Positions 11,261 through 23,700 of a DNA stretch of 64,000 nt are shown one piece after another. The number at the start of each line of letters is the position of its first letter. The first letter of the stretch is position 1. The notes under the pieces are model-generated. The model ran no database searches and was not told where the DNA came from. It worked only from the letters and a program-made list of their open reading frames with translations. Both the position numbers and the translations under genes were made by a program. The stretch covers positions 3,271,354 to 3,335,353 of the forward strand of contig CM041198.1 in the NCBI GenBank assembly GCA_023078555.1, given 5' to 3'. The DNA is from Ulva prolifera (Eukaryota; Chlorophyta; Ulvophyceae; Ulvales; Ulvaceae).

Positions 11261-14200
11261 ATGTCCGCCGACTCGCCGGAAAAGATTGGAGCTGGATTGT
11301 TGCTGTGGCGCGTGTCCTGCGTTCTTGCCTGGTTGTATGGAGCGCAATCTCCCTCTCGTGAAGCCATTGGACACATCGAGACATTCACCGCATCGATGTT
11401 AGGCTCATAGTGAAGCGGCCTGGTAGCCGTTCTTGTGTGGCAGATGCAGCTGCTGAAAATCACTGTACTGATTCGTGTATGCCTGGCCATGCAGCTGTGA
11501 CGGGGAAGTTCTCGTGTTGCTGAGGAACTCCAAGCACAATAACAACACATGGGGTCTGCCAGGCGGGAACATGGACCGGGAAGACAATGGAGATCTACTC
11601 GTGACCGCGAAGCGAGAAGCCATAGAAGAGATGCAGGTACTTTGCTTCAAATCGTATGGCACAGCGCACACACTGTGCATGTGCAAATTTGTTGTTCCAC
11701 GGCACGGCGTGACGATCTGCGAAAGCCTATAAAACATAGCGATACCCCACATGAGCGATGCGATTTGTGCTATTAATTCAAGCATTTGTCTGTGAGGCAT
11801 CTTGCAAGTACACCACTGCAGGTTCCACGCTTTCTGTGTTGAGAGTTTCGCTTTCCAGGCTCCCTGTGAGCACCATTGTGAAGTCTGTTGGACAGGTCAG
11901 ACAAGCTCAATGCTACGTGGTCATCCACTGTTCCATCTGCTAGATCGATGTTGCATCTGCTGTTGCACAACACAAACCCCAGGGGCATACGAGCATCATG
12001 TGCATGAGAGCCACTGCGCTTGTTGAGCAAGGAGATGCAGCCAAATCGAAACATTTTGAGCCAATTGGTCATGCCATGCAGTGAGCATGAAATCGCCATC
12101 TTGTCTTCGGCCTCTGCTCAGACGTCTCCATCAGTGTCTTGCATCTCCTGTTCCAACTTTGTCCCACACGCCCATGCAAGCAACAAGCAGGCCGTGCACC
12201 TGGATGCTGTGCTCCTGTGCATCAGCACAAGACACATGTGCAGGCAGTAGCTGTGACCACTAACGTTTGTTCTGAGCATCTGCAGCATCCATGCCTTGCT
12301 GTTGCACCACCTGACTCCTCCACGACACAGTCTCTGGCCATGCGACGCCATAGTACTGCTGCAAATAGGGACACAGGTCACAAACAGAGCACCGATAGGC
12401 TGCTCTGTGTGCAAACTCAGTGTAGATGCATCTCACACCTGCGTGCCGGCATGTGGGCCCGTTCATGTAGAGTCGCCAACGTCATCTCGAGGATACGGCG
12501 GAATCCACAGTTACTTCATGAAGCTTCACTGTACTTGACACCTGCTGGTCCTGCAAGGAGACAGGCTGCTGCAGATTCGTGTTGTAGTGGAGATATCCAC
12601 AGACATCTTGCCTTTACCGCGGGACACAGGCACACTGTGACACAGGCAGAGAGGCAGGTAGTGCCCCTCGGTGTTGTGCGCTTGCAGAAGCGTTTTGATT
12701 GTATGAGATCTTGCGCTGGTACAGTACGCAGAAGTGTTGCTGTTGGTACCAACGCCATTGTCGATTGTCAGCGCTGTTTGTGAACCGAACGAACAGACTG
12801 GCACAGCAGGAGCGGTCTTGATGGACACCTCTGCCAAATCTGAAGCTTCAGATCGACGAGGCACTGCTTCTTCTGGGCAGTCTGGTGTGGGTCAGGCTCC
12901 TGGGCAGCAGCTCAGCATCAATCCGTTCATGCTGGTGGATGACCTGCGCTTCTGGCTCTGAAAGCCCATGTTGCGATGCTGAGGCCGATGTCCGTTCGGG
13001 CGAGGCATGATGCCCGATACGAGCTTTTTCAATGTATAGACCAAAAATCAGGGGTTTATGTCCCCGTCGATGCGTCCACGTCACAGCCACCGTTAGTGTG
13101 AGTCTGGGGCAGCCTGAATTTGGCAGCCTTCCTGCTACTCTGGGGGTGTGTCCGGCTGTTTTGTACCTGCATCGAGCTGAGGCTACATCAACCATGCTCT
13201 GTGGGCGTTCGTTGCCTGCGCCGCTACCTGCCTTTCTACCTGCGCCCCTGTGATCACATAGCATCTCAACCACCCGCACACCCACACAGCGTTGCCCTGG
13301 TGCGTTGCCCTGGCGGTGCTACCGGCCTCTCCGCCTGTGTCCATGCCCAACACATGCATGCATGCATACAGCGACGTTGTGCACGGCTCCGCCGGTGCTA
13401 CCGGCCTCTCCGCCTGTGTCCTTGTACCACACCCCCACATAGCACCATTCCATATCTGTGCGGACATCTGCTGATCTGTGTCAGATGGTCAGGACTCTTG
13501 TCAGATCGCAGCCCGGTCTGACAGTTGCATTCATGTTCAGATCGATGTCTCGTACACAACTTGTGTGGTGTCTCCGGCATCAACCACAGATGAGCCTCTG
13601 CATGGGTCCTGTATCCCTAGTCACTAGACACCTTGTTACGCGTTTGTGTGCCTAGTGGTTGGTCAGGCTGGTGCGTGCATGCACAACACACGGACAGAGG
13701 GTACCTCCAGCTCTCTAGCTCCAGAAGATTGGCTTGGGCGTGAAAGCCTGATCTGCTCGCCCACGGAATCGCCAGGCACTACCCCAGATCTTGAGGTAGA
13801 CAACGATTCATTGCTACATATTGCTGGCCATGCGCCTGGCAAGGATGCTGCATGCCTGTGGCGCCAGGCAAGGTTCGGCCACGCCCGAAACCTGCCCCGG
13901 GATGCCCCAGCAGAGCGCGGCACGTGTTAGCTCCTCTCATGCCACCTTCCTCTCATGCCACCCGCGTCAAGTGGCCACACCAGAGAACACCGCACAGGGC
14001 GTTCTGAAGGCCCGGAGTGTAGAGCGCTGGTGCATTTCGTACAACTCATGCTGATACACGATGTGGGTGCAGACCTCGTTGGGGTCCAGCAATCGCCTGG
14101 GGCTGGGAGCAGCTTCCTGTGTAAACCAGAGTAAACCTGATTCTACTGAGCCGTATCCTGAAGAGGACAATGACAACTCCGAAGTAACGGGACCACATAT

Positions 14201-16371
14201 GCCAGTGTTCTCAGCCACGTGAAGCTGCTGCGTTGGTGGGGTGCTTCTTGTCGCCACGACACGGCACCTCTGCCGAAGTGTGCATGTGTTTGGTCAGGTC
14301 ACGCGAGATCACAGGATGGTGAACAGTGAATGCGAATACTGGAGAGGCTAGCGAAGCAGTCCCAGACCGCAAGGGTACCAGTTAACAACGTCTCGGGCCA
14401 TTGTATGGCAAAGCAACTGCTCAAATCAACGGACGTACAGCATCCACCGGCACGCGTGGAGCAGCTACAACCTCTCACTCTAGCCGATGAGCCGGACAAC
14501 AACCAGTGGCACAACTACAGCAAACGCTCCATGAAAAGCTTGCGACTCACAAATCATCCACCGCAAGTCCCAGTCCGCAAGGGTGCACGTGGGACACTGC
14601 CTGGCAAGGCGTACAAGACACCTGGCACTCTCCCTGCAGCGTGTCGTGATGCATGTCACGTTTGCCTAGGCGCCTGCGCATGCAAGCGTCACATGCACAT
14701 GGGGGTTCAACAAAGTTTACATCGCCATCCGTACAGGGCAGACGCGTTTCGACAACGTGAAGGCGTTGCCTTGCAAGTATATGGGCTCATGCCACCATGC
14801 ATGTATGCAGCGGCTGCATGATATGGTAAGCAGCGGCTGCGGCGATGTTTTGTTTTCGTGCCTTCATGTCCGACTGGCTGGCGACGTGCAGGTGCTGCCC
14901 GAGTTTGAAGTCAAGGGTCAGGTGTGGACACATCCGCCTGCTCACAGCCTCTTTGGTCACATCCCAGCTCAGTCATGCAGCAGGCGTCGGTTCTCGGCGC
15001 TTTTTGTCTTGATTGTGATGCCGGGCTCTGAACTGTGTTGCCGGTAACCTGTATTCCCGGATCGCCCGGTCGCCCTGCTGGTATCCAGTCGTGTGAGCAG
15101 ATGCATGTTAGATCACACCGGGGACGGAGGTGACGCGGGAGGCACCTCTGGACACCTGGCGATGCCAGCACACCGACTCACCTCTGCCTTGAGCACAAGC
15201 ATGGCAACACGAATGCGGCAGCCTTTTACGAACTGCTCAACCTGCGTCATACCGCGGCCGCTGCTCATGCGTGATGGCGGGCCCTGGCTTGCAGCACACC
15301 TCAGCACGACCCCGCGGCGCCCCAGCTCATGGTGTTTGTTCATACAGTCAGCCGAGCGTACAGTGCATCCGCTCTCAGTCTCTGAGACTCTGGCGTGAGT
15401 GTGTTGCTGCGCGTCTTGCGGCGCTGACATGTCGTACCTGTCCACGCTGGACACTTGGTCGACAGAGCTGCGCAGCACGGAGACCCCGGCTGGGTGCAGC
15501 TGGCATGCATGCCCGGCATGCGTGCGTTGATGTTATGAGGTGGCTCTGCGGTTGATCCGGCTTCACGTGCTACGATCTGGAGGCCACTTCGAGATGATTT
15601 CTCCAGGAACCCTGCGTGATTACGTGCCATGATAATGTGCCGATCGTTACAGGATCCGGTGCTGAGTACGGCTCTGCGCCAGAGCTGCTTTGTCTGGCCG
15701 AGTGGGCGCGAGTAGTGCTGCGCACATCCACAGCGTGTGCTGCGAGTGGCGGGGCGCCGGGAAGTGAATCAATGCAGAGCGTGCCGGTCAGCGGCTTCAT
15801 GGGGCTGGCGTTTCCATGTGCCAGCATCCCAGCGAGGGGGCGGGTGGCAACGACAGCTTGAATGTGTCACGCGGAGAGCGAACCTGAATCTGATTGCTGT
15901 GTGTGCACCAAGACAAACAATCACGCGTGCCGAAGCACTCACGTGGAAGCTCTGTAGATCCGTCTGCAATTGTTTCCTCGGATGAGATTTTTTTCGTGGT
16001 GTTTGTCTTCTCCCGTTCATACTTTTGTAACACATACGTCCTGGCGTGAAGGCATGACCACATTCATGGCAATGTGGTCCCAGCCATCACTAGCCCCCCC
16101 CTCCCCCCAATTCCCCCTCCTCAATGCCATGGTGACCCTGCAGGTCCTCACGAAGCGCGGCAAGCAGCTGCAGAAGCACTACACGGTGTTTGTGTGCGCG
16201 GTGCCCCGTGCGGCGCGCGACGCGTACAAGCCAACGCTCAACGCCGAGCACTCACAGTGGCGCTGGACTGCCGCCGTGGACCTCCGCGGCCGCGGCGATC
16301 TGCACCCTGTGGTGTACCGCACCCTGCACGACCACTGGCTGGCCGTCGAGCCGCTGATATCGGCGAGCTAG
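11261..16371 (+). CDS. Nudix hydrolase, 4 exons, 150 aa
   Basis: Probable pyrophosphohydrolase of nucleoside-diphosphate-linked substrates. The substrate is unknown. Exons: 11261-11313, 11495-11636, 14892-14921, 16144-16371 (TAG at 16369-16371). Together they are 453 nt, in frame throughout, with GT-AG borders. The product starts MSADSPEKIGAGLLLWR and carries TWGLPGGN before the Nudix box: Gly41-x5-Glu47, then Arg58-Glu59 and Glu62-Glu63. The box is three residues longer than the usual GX5EX7REUXEEXGU. C-terminal landmarks are VLTKRGK, QKHYTVFVC, YKPTLN, EHSQWRW and DLHPVV, all typical of small eukaryotic Nudix proteins. Exon 3 is a 30-nt mini-exon encoding VLPEFEVKGQ, which fills the gap between box and strand exactly. 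The intron 1 donor (after CGC GT) is the weakest junction. No targeting peptide is evident, so a soluble protein is likely. Confidence 0.88.
11637..14891 (+). other. 3.3-kb intron 2 of the Nudix gene
   Basis: Begins GTACTT after the codon for Gln65 and ends GTGCAG before the mini-exon. The contents are mostly featureless, with many short TGCATG-like motifs and one duplicated 29-bp segment. No transposon protein is seen. Intron 3 (14922-16143, 1222 bp) is likewise empty of recognisable features. Confidence 0.8.
13314..13421. repeat. 29-bp direct repeat inside Nudix intron 2
   Basis: A 29-bp segment containing GGTGCTACCGGCCTCTCC occurs at 13314-13342 and again at 13393-13421, 79 bp apart. A related CCGGCC-poor spacer lies between them. 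This is a local duplication with no coding sense. Confidence 0.8.
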
Positions 16372-17988
16372 GCATCAATGTCATGGACTGCGCTCATGGA
16401 CTGCGCTGCCGCCGCGCGGCGCCTGCGATGCATACCGCCGTTTGAATTGACACCGAGTGTTGCGAGTGTTGCTTGTGTTGCGCCATGTGTCGGCGCCGCC
16501 ATGCGTGTGTGAGCTCGCCGCGGGGGGACCGGAGTTTAGGGAATGTATGGTGCGTACATCTGTGGGATTTGGTTGTATGCCGGGTGGCGCTTGTGCGGGC
16601 ATGCGTGCGTGCGGCGAGGTCTGGAGGCGCCCCGTGGAGTTGAGACGGGCGCTGTCTGCGAGGCAGCGTCGCCACGAGTGGGCTAACTGTGGGCCATGCT
16701 CGTGCGCGTGAGTGCGTGGGGAACTGCGGTGATGATGTCCGCTCTGTGAAGTGGGCACTGCACAATGTCGCTGGCCCATCAGCAGCCGCCTGAAACCGAG
16801 GATCGTTTTTTTCATTTTCATGGACTTTCACAGGTGTCAGATTGCAAAGTCTTCTGCAATGGTGAAAACCGGAGCTTACATGTGGCGGTAGCCAAACATT
16901 CCTATTCTGCGCGGATACAGTGCCAAGCTGTTCATGGTTGGGACACATCGTAGCGCTGCAGAACTCGAGATAGCGAGGTTTATGCAGTTGCAGCGAATGA
17001 AATCAACAGTCGGTATCATGGCAATCTTTCACTAATCTGCAATGGCGTCGCAGGCCCTCCGTCCTTGAGGAAAAATTGCAGGTCAAGTGTATTTCTGGAT
17101 TAACACGGCCATATCCTTACACCAGACATAGACAACTAAAGATCGCCGAGTTCACACAAGCCGTTTGTGCTGTAGGCAATGCCGCCCACACAGATAAGAG
17201 GCATCCGTAAGCTGAATCAACCCCGCCCCCCCCCCCCCCCCCCCCCTGAATCAGGCCTGACTCAACTCCAGAAGTCGGGTTCAGTGTGTGACGAAAATCA
17301 CCGCAACGTGCATCTCCCCCTCTAATACCACACTAATACACCCTTACTGATGAACTGAATATATGAATAAAAGTCCTGGTATTTATAAGCCCTACAGCTA
17401 AAGGTTCACACGCAGCCGAGCGTCTGCTAGGCGGGCGTGCGCTGTGCAGCATTGACGCAGAAGATACAAAAACACTATCCCAAAATTCATCACTACAGTC
17501 ATGCAGCAGTTCGGAACCCCCTTTCGGGGTGAGGGCAGGAGAAATGGTGAAATAAACTAAAATGTAAAAAAAACGCCTATGGAAAAGAGGGGTGTCCCGG
17601 CTTGGCCTCAATGCCCAGCCCAGACACACTCAAGAAAGCCTACGTATAATCTCCCACCGAAAAAATATGTAACCCCCCCACGATCACCCAGGTGCATTGA
17701 GCACCTCTGGCCACAAGAAGCTCTTAACCCTTAACGCCTCTGGACGTTTCAACCGTCAGAGCAAATCCGAGCTGGCTGCAGCCTTTCTGGCGCACCCCAG
17801 CTCACGGAATCCCTCCGTTTGGGTTTTTCTGTTGCGCGACCAACCGGCAGTCGGCTTGATCGAGCGTCCAGGTGAACCCCCTGAATCACTGCGACAGTGG
17901 AATGACGTGGTGACATGCCGACATCACCAGAAGTTGCAGAATATCTCGAAGCAGTTGCTGCAGCTCGAGTTACTCTGCCGATATGGAA
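16372..17988. other. Spacer downstream of the Nudix gene
   Basis: Contains the presumed 3' ends of the Nudix gene and of the convergent orphan gene. A 21-base C run lies at 17226-17246, followed by a small inverted repeat (TCAGGCCTGA). A partly palindromic CCCCCTTTCGGGG lies at about 17518. No exon is recognised. Confidence 0.5.
17226..17246. repeat. Poly-C homopolymer tract
   Basis: Twenty-one consecutive C on the plus strand, in an otherwise ordinary spacer. Exact length in the assembly is doubtful, as for any such run. Confidence 0.85.
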
Positions 17989-19464
17989 TCACCGCGCGAC
18001 GGCTCCACCCCTCCTCCACAGCATCCGCGGCTCATGCATGAGCGGGGGCGGGCCGCCGGGGCTGCGCCGCGGCAGCATCGCCTTGGCCGGCACCTGCCAG
18101 CTCTGCTCCGATACGGTGCGAGTTGTTATCGCATCGACATCGGACGTGTCATCCTCCAGCGAGGAAGCAGAGCAGAATTGTGACGCCTGCACGCCGGGCT
18201 CATCATCATCATTGTTGTCGTCCCCGCAAGCGGTGCCACGCCGCCGCGGCTGCAGCCACATCGCCGGCCCTGCGGCAGGCGCCGCGCGGTCTGCGCCGAC
18301 ATGCCGCGGCAGCTCCACCGAGCGGCTGCAGTCTGACTCGTCGGCTCCCGCGTCCGCCTCGCGCAGCAGCGGCGGCGGAGCCGCAGCGGCGGCGGCGGCC
18401 GCCGCCACGGGCGCGCGGCTGCGCGCGGTGTCGCGTGGCGTGATTGTCGCCGTTGAGCTCACCGCCGTCCGCGCCTCGAGTGACGGCCGCTTGTCACGCA
18501 GCTGCTGCAGGTAACTGGTGAACCGCCGGGTCTCCGGGAATAGAGGCGGGACCTCGGGGTGGCCTGCCTTCCCCACGCCCGGCTCCCGGGCGCCAGCCAC
18601 GGCCGCTTCCAGGGCCCCGGCCGTCAGCCCCTTCGCCTCCAGGAGCCGCGCCGCAGCACCGGACGGGTTCTCAAAGTCCAGCCGCCGCATCACATGCGGC
18701 CGCGGAGGCTCGCCGCCGCCCGCTGCCTCATGTTCATCCACCCGTGGCAGCGTCGACGGCGCGGACGGCGGCCCCCGCGGGCTCACGCCGTCGCTCCGCC
18801 GCCGCGGCGTCGGCACGAGCTGCAGCTCCACGCACCAGTCCGTTCCACTGGTAGCCACATCGCAGCCGTGCACATCCGTGATGCTCCGCGCAGCCGCCAA
18901 CTCTGCCTGCACCTGCTGCTGCAGCGTGCTTGTGGACAGTTGGATGGTGTCCGTGCGGGCGTCCTCCCCACGAATTGAGTGCGTACTGTTGAAATAATCC
19001 GGGCTGAAGAACGTTCCGGAATATTGGGAGTACGCTGGAAAGGAGGGCGGCAGCTGCAGGTCGATTGACTCTTGGGTGGCGAGCGCGGCCGGAGATGGGC
19101 TGAGGACCGAGCTTGTGGGGCTGTGCACGCGGCGCGCCGTGCGAGCGCCGCGCGCACCCCACGCGCTGTGGCGGTGCGACGGGGCGACGGGGGACGTGGG
19201 GTGAAGGTGGCACGACCAGTGCTGTTCGGCGGGTTCGCGGGAGGAGAGGGAAGGGAGCTGGGGGACGGAGGTCCGGGGGGGCGGGCGGAGGCCGCGGGGG
19301 GGGTTGTGGCGGCGGGAGGTGAGGGGGGGGAGGTTGCTCAACTGTGGAAAGCGGAGGTCCGTGAGGGGCATGGGGGGGCCGTAGCGGTAGATGGTGGTGA
19401 GGAGGCCACCCTCGGTGATGTGGGTGCTTATGCGGCACCGGGGTTGGGATCCGGGAGGGTGGGT
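17989..19464 (-). CDS. Orphan GC-rich coding exon, about 491 aa, function unknown
   Basis: On the minus strand an open frame runs from a strong acceptor (CTGCAG ending at 19465) to a stop at 17989, 491 codons without interruption in GC-rich DNA. It has the same base and codon style as the last exchanger exon. The first 40 residues look ordered (ISTHITEGGLLTTIYRYG). The rest is mostly disordered, rich in Pro, Ala, Ser and Arg, with an alanine tract and an acidic patch (DDNNDDDEP). Two short non-repetitive islands stand out: RRFTSYLQQLRDKRPSLEAR and ALEAAVAGARE. No known domain is recognised. It is probably the last exon of a longer gene whose 5' exons lie beyond 19,464 and were not identified. 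A long overlapping plus-strand frame is read as its shadow. Confidence 0.6.
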   Translation of the reverse strand, partial: THPPGSQPRCRISTHITEGGLLTTIYRYGPPMPLTDLRFPQLSNLPPLTSRRHNPPRGLRPPPRTSVPQLPSLSSREPAEQHWSCHLHPTSPVAPSHRHSAWGARGARTARRVHSPTSSVLSPSPAALATQESIDLQLPPSFPAYSQYSGTFFSPDYFNSTHSIRGEDARTDTIQLSTSTLQQQVQAELAAARSITDVHGCDVATSGTDWCVELQLVPTPRRRSDGVSPRGPPSAPSTLPRVDEHEAAGGGEPPRPHVMRRLDFENPSGAAARLLEAKGLTAGALEAAVAGAREPGVGKAGHPEVPPLFPETRRFTSYLQQLRDKRPSLEARTAVSSTATITPRDTARSRAPVAAAAAAAAAPPPLLREADAGADESDCSRSVELPRHVGADRAAPAAGPAMWLQPRRRGTACGDDNNDDDEPGVQASQFCSASSLEDDTSDVDAITTRTVSEQSWQVPAKAMLPRRSPGGPPPLMHEPRMLWRRGGAVAR

Positions 19465-20656
19465 CTGCAGCACAGGCCGCGGTCAGGCATCGCAAAAGCT
19501 GCTGCGACAACGTATATTTGACAACCTAAATGAATAACAGACGCGGGAGGTTGGACGAGGGGGACTGCAATTGGGCTGATCGATCAAGCAGCGTACGCAT
19601 CGTTACAGCTGTTCTGGGAGGGAACACAACGCAGCCGTGTTGAGGCAGAACATCCATATCGTCGAGGGCGCCACAGCTCACAGGACGGTGCTCGATACGC
19701 CGTTGGCTGACAATTACTGCTACTGCTGGCCTTGCCAGGACGCTCTAGGTTCACCTTGAAAGCTCAAAGACTCTAGAGCTCGAAGACTCCAAGCAGAGCA
19801 CAGCTGTCGGCACAACATGCGTTCACGTGCCAACGACGTAGTCGGAGAGGCAGGCAGAGTCGCGGGCATCGCACGGCGCAATCACATCTGCACGCCGGGC
19901 GTGGTGATCGATGCCATATCCTCCGTGTGTGCACAGACAGTGAATGTGCACAGGCGCTCGCGGAGCGTTCCCGCATGCACTTACAAAATTTACAACATAT
20001 AGTATGCATGCTCCATAACAAATGATGCTACATCTGTCTACTTCACCCCGTCCAAACCTCTGCGACAAATAATTCATGCTGCGTAAGGCGCCCGCGGTCT
20101 GTTGGTTTTCTCCCGTTCACTGTTCTGTCACCCCTGCAGCCTTTGCAGGGTGATGGGCGCGTGCATCCGGCTGCACAGCTCCATTTGCAGAAGGCCGAGC
20201 GAATCAGACCGCATGGATGCGTGCGACTGGGCCGGCCAACCACGCGCACCGTGGTGCCGCAGAAATCTGTTCGTGAGCGTCAGCGGGACGACACAGCAGG
20301 TGAGCTTGGCCGCACATCGGGGACCGACGGTATTGAATGCGACAGACTGCTAGATCTCAGATGCGTATATACAATCCAACACTACTGCGGAAGTGGCGCA
20401 GAAGCACGCACACATGTCGGCCAGGCGATGGCGGTGGCAGTGGCGTGAGTGCGGGGTCATCGTGACGGAGCAGCGCGCGCTTGGAGGGAAGCAGGAGGAA
20501 CATCGGAACAAACAGCAGCGCAAGATCGGCGCAGGAGCATACTCAGTTGTACGAATGGCATGTGGGAAAGTTTACAGAGGTCCTTGCGGCGCTGAGGTGA
20601 GAGATCGGGTGTGAAATAGCGCACACAGTGACAAGTGAGCTGTCCTGCGCTTCCGG

Positions 20657-20795
20657 TCACAGCGTCTCGAAGAATCGCCGGAACAACACGGCGATGCAAA
20701 GCACGAGAGCGGAAAAGTAATGAAAGCTTTGATATGCAAGAGCCAGGCTGTTGACCGAGAGGTATGGACACATGAGCACGCACCGGTACCAAGGG
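20657..20795 (-). CDS. Possible last exon ending in a membrane anchor
   Basis: After a CATGTCAG acceptor on the minus strand, an open frame of about 45 codons ends in a hydrophobic helix (YFSALVLCIAVLFRR) and FFETL before TGA. This could be a tail-anchored protein end. It might belong to the gene whose last exon is at 17,989-19,464, or it may be chance. No upstream exon was found, so support is weak. Confidence 0.2.
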
Positions 20796-23700
20796 CTGAC
20801 ATGTGGGCCGCGCAGTGCACCCGTCGGGTTGAGCCATCTCTGCCTCTGCTTCGGCACGGCAAGCTTTGAAGAACTGCAATGGGTCATTCTCCGTCGAGCA
20901 GCCTATGAACGTCGCGTAGGAAGCAGCGGGTGCGAGGATGCTCATCGCACTGCAGTGGCACTGCCTTCCGCGTCGACCGACACAGCAACAAGCAAATAAG
21001 CACTGCGGCTCCTGGAGAAACTTCCTTGTAAAACACAGTGTGTGCGCTATGAGTGCGGCTGCACGTATATCTGGGGCCTTGAGCCAGCTCGAAAACACCA
21101 CGCTAGTGTCGCCCGTCTCGTGCGTGCATGCACACAGCGTAAGCTGCAGAACATGGGTACAGGTATGCATATGCGCTGTTGCCGGCCGTAACCGCGTGTC
21201 CTGTGCGCTTCCTCCAGATTAGGGATCTGTTACCACAGTCTGCAGCTGCCGGCCATAGATCGTAGACCCGGGGGATTCCTTTCGGCAAGCTGCGCTGCCA
21301 AGTCTACATGCGGCTAAAGCTCGTTTGTAAGTTGCGCCCTAGCTTGCAGGCGCCGTGAGCCATGACAACAGGTTACCCGCTTCGAATTATCTGCGCGCCA
21401 GCGCGACCGCACATGCGATGCATGCATGCCTGCCAACAAACTCCGATGTGAACACCGGCGTAGCGGGCCACCCCGCATCGTAGATCTGCGCGGCATGCTC
21501 ATGAGGAGCATCATCTGTTGATCACCTTCTTCGGGCAGAGCAGATGTGGCGGGCAGGCGCGCAAGTCGGGGCGACGATGACATGACTCAAACCTGCCGGC
21601 GAGGCTGTTGGAGATTTCTCGTTGCAAGTTCCATGTTGTGTGGTCAGCATGTGCGTCGGATCATGATTCGTGACCGCCCGCGTGTAGCCATAGGGCAGGG
21701 CATCGTATAGATGCGCATGAGCACACCCAGGAGCTACGTCTACACGACGTTGATTTATACACAGAAAATGCTGTGGATATCACGCTGTTGAGTGCATGTT
21801 CACGGCCGGGCGAGCTGGCCTGTAGATCCACTCGGCCCCTTGGCTACAGTCGTGTTTGTGCTCGTGCAGTCTATGCTGGACGCGTTTCGTAGCATCGAAA
21901 AACAGCTCAGCCGCGGCCTGCTGATGCGCTGCATCAATGATCCTGTAGCTTCAGGTCAGCTCAATTTGTTAACATCCAGATCTAGACTGCCCGCGGTGCA
22001 ATCTGGCGAGACGTGCGCGCGTACCGGTTGCAATTGGCTAGATCTCGAGCTTGCTCCACGAACATGGCCTGACTTGTGGATTTCCAACGAGTCGCATATC
22101 TCGAGATGACACTTCGCGTTGAGACTGTCGCATGGCTTGCTGAGAATGTCCTGTTGCTCAGGCGGCAGGTCCGATGGCCAGCTTTGAACACCTGTCGCAA
22201 CGTATCTCGGAGATACGTCGCAATCTTGAGCGCAGCGATGAGACATCGGGGCCACACACGTGCACGCACACGTGGCGAGTGCGCGTGTGACGCCGTCTCA
22301 TAGTTTCATAGCAAGGCCTCCCGAGCTCGAAGCTGCAGCAGGCCGTGACGCAATTGTTCCACTCGCCTGGGTCCTCCTGCTCTTCCTAGATTCATAGCCG
22401 CGCATGCGCATGCAATGCTTTGTAGTCATTGGGAGACGACTGCATCAGGGACTCACATCGTGACGGCCGAACAACGCGGCGGTGCGCACATCGAGCGCGT
22501 GCGCGACGTAGTACGGTCTGCCCCTGCGCACGGCCTGCTGCGGTGGCACTCAGTAGTGGGGTTTGCGTGTCGAATCTATATAAGGGAGATATTGGTTCCC
22601 AATCAGCAACGCCGGATACTTGAAGTACATTTCCAGGCGTGATTTAGAGGCGGCAGGGACGCGCCGCCGCGCGAAAGGCAACGAAATGTAGTGCACATTG
22701 CAAGCTCAGCTTCTTAGGAGGGAGCTCTCGAGATATCTCTTCACAGGCCGAGTCCACACTAACGCTAAAAATCGAAAGGAATGGCTACATCAAAACGAAA
22801 GTACTGGCTCCAAAAGGACACGGCTCAGTTACTTGTACTTACATACGCGGGCATCATGCATGCCCCTGCAGTTTGAGGTTTCGCACAAGCATATGACCTA
22901 TCCAGAAACCGCTGGTCCGCGACACGTATACAGCGGCATCACCGCATATGCCAGGCTGCCTACAGCTTAGCACCAGCTGGTGCTGGCCATGGCCCTATAG
23001 CTACGAGCTGAGGCGGCCTCCAGGCCGGCCCCATGCATGCTGCGGCTGAAGCCACCGATACCGATGGAGCAGAATTGCATGCAAGCGTATGTGCTAGGTG
23101 TAAACTGTCAGGGATCTCCTGTTGAGACTCTTGTGATTTCAAAATCTTACCTAGGCCTACTCGCGTTTAACATTGATCCCACAGTGTACACTGTGCACAG
23201 CTGTGACAGCTTGGGCGTGACAAGCTCGTCGGAAGCTGTACCGTCGCCGACTTGCCGCGGCCACTGACCATGCGTGCTGGCTGACCGCTCGGCTTCCCGG
23301 CCCCGCGACACGCGAAAGCCGCACATGTTGCAGCCACTAGCCAGTATGCCCTGCACATTTTGATGACTATGTACAGGCTTTGTTTTGCCACATATTCCCC
23401 GTGGACAGTTCCAACGTGTACTTTTGAAACCAGATGGCGCTGTGCCGCGGCCGGTCTGTATCATCTCTGAGTCCATTCATGCACGTCCTTACGTCTCAAA
23501 GTTCTGAACACAGAAGCTGCGGCAAAAAAGCAGACAGCTCGCCCGTAGCTGCCCACAGCTGCGGCTGCAGACTGCCCGCGAATGGGTGAGCATAGATGAT
23601 CGTGTGCATTACGTCTCCGGAGAGGATCCTGAACACTTTTGCGGAATGCCTCCCCGCCGTGCACGGCATCCCAAGCACCCGAACGTTTGCAAAATCTCAC

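Noticed and set aside
13314-13421. CRISPR-like direct repeat
   Set aside because: Only two copies, in a eukaryotic intron, with no array or cas genes.
11758-14821. Various 60-214 codon frames within the large Nudix intron
   Set aside because: None is needed for the Nudix product, none has a motif, and they overlap on both strands.
18518-19521. Plus-strand frames over the orphan gene
   Set aside because: Read as shadows of the long GC-rich minus-strand exon, which is longer and starts at a good acceptor.
20457-21170. 237-codon minus-strand open frame
   Set aside because: Cys-rich random-looking peptide, no domain, not GC-rich like the proven exons. Only the short hydrophobic end in another frame was kept, at low confidence.
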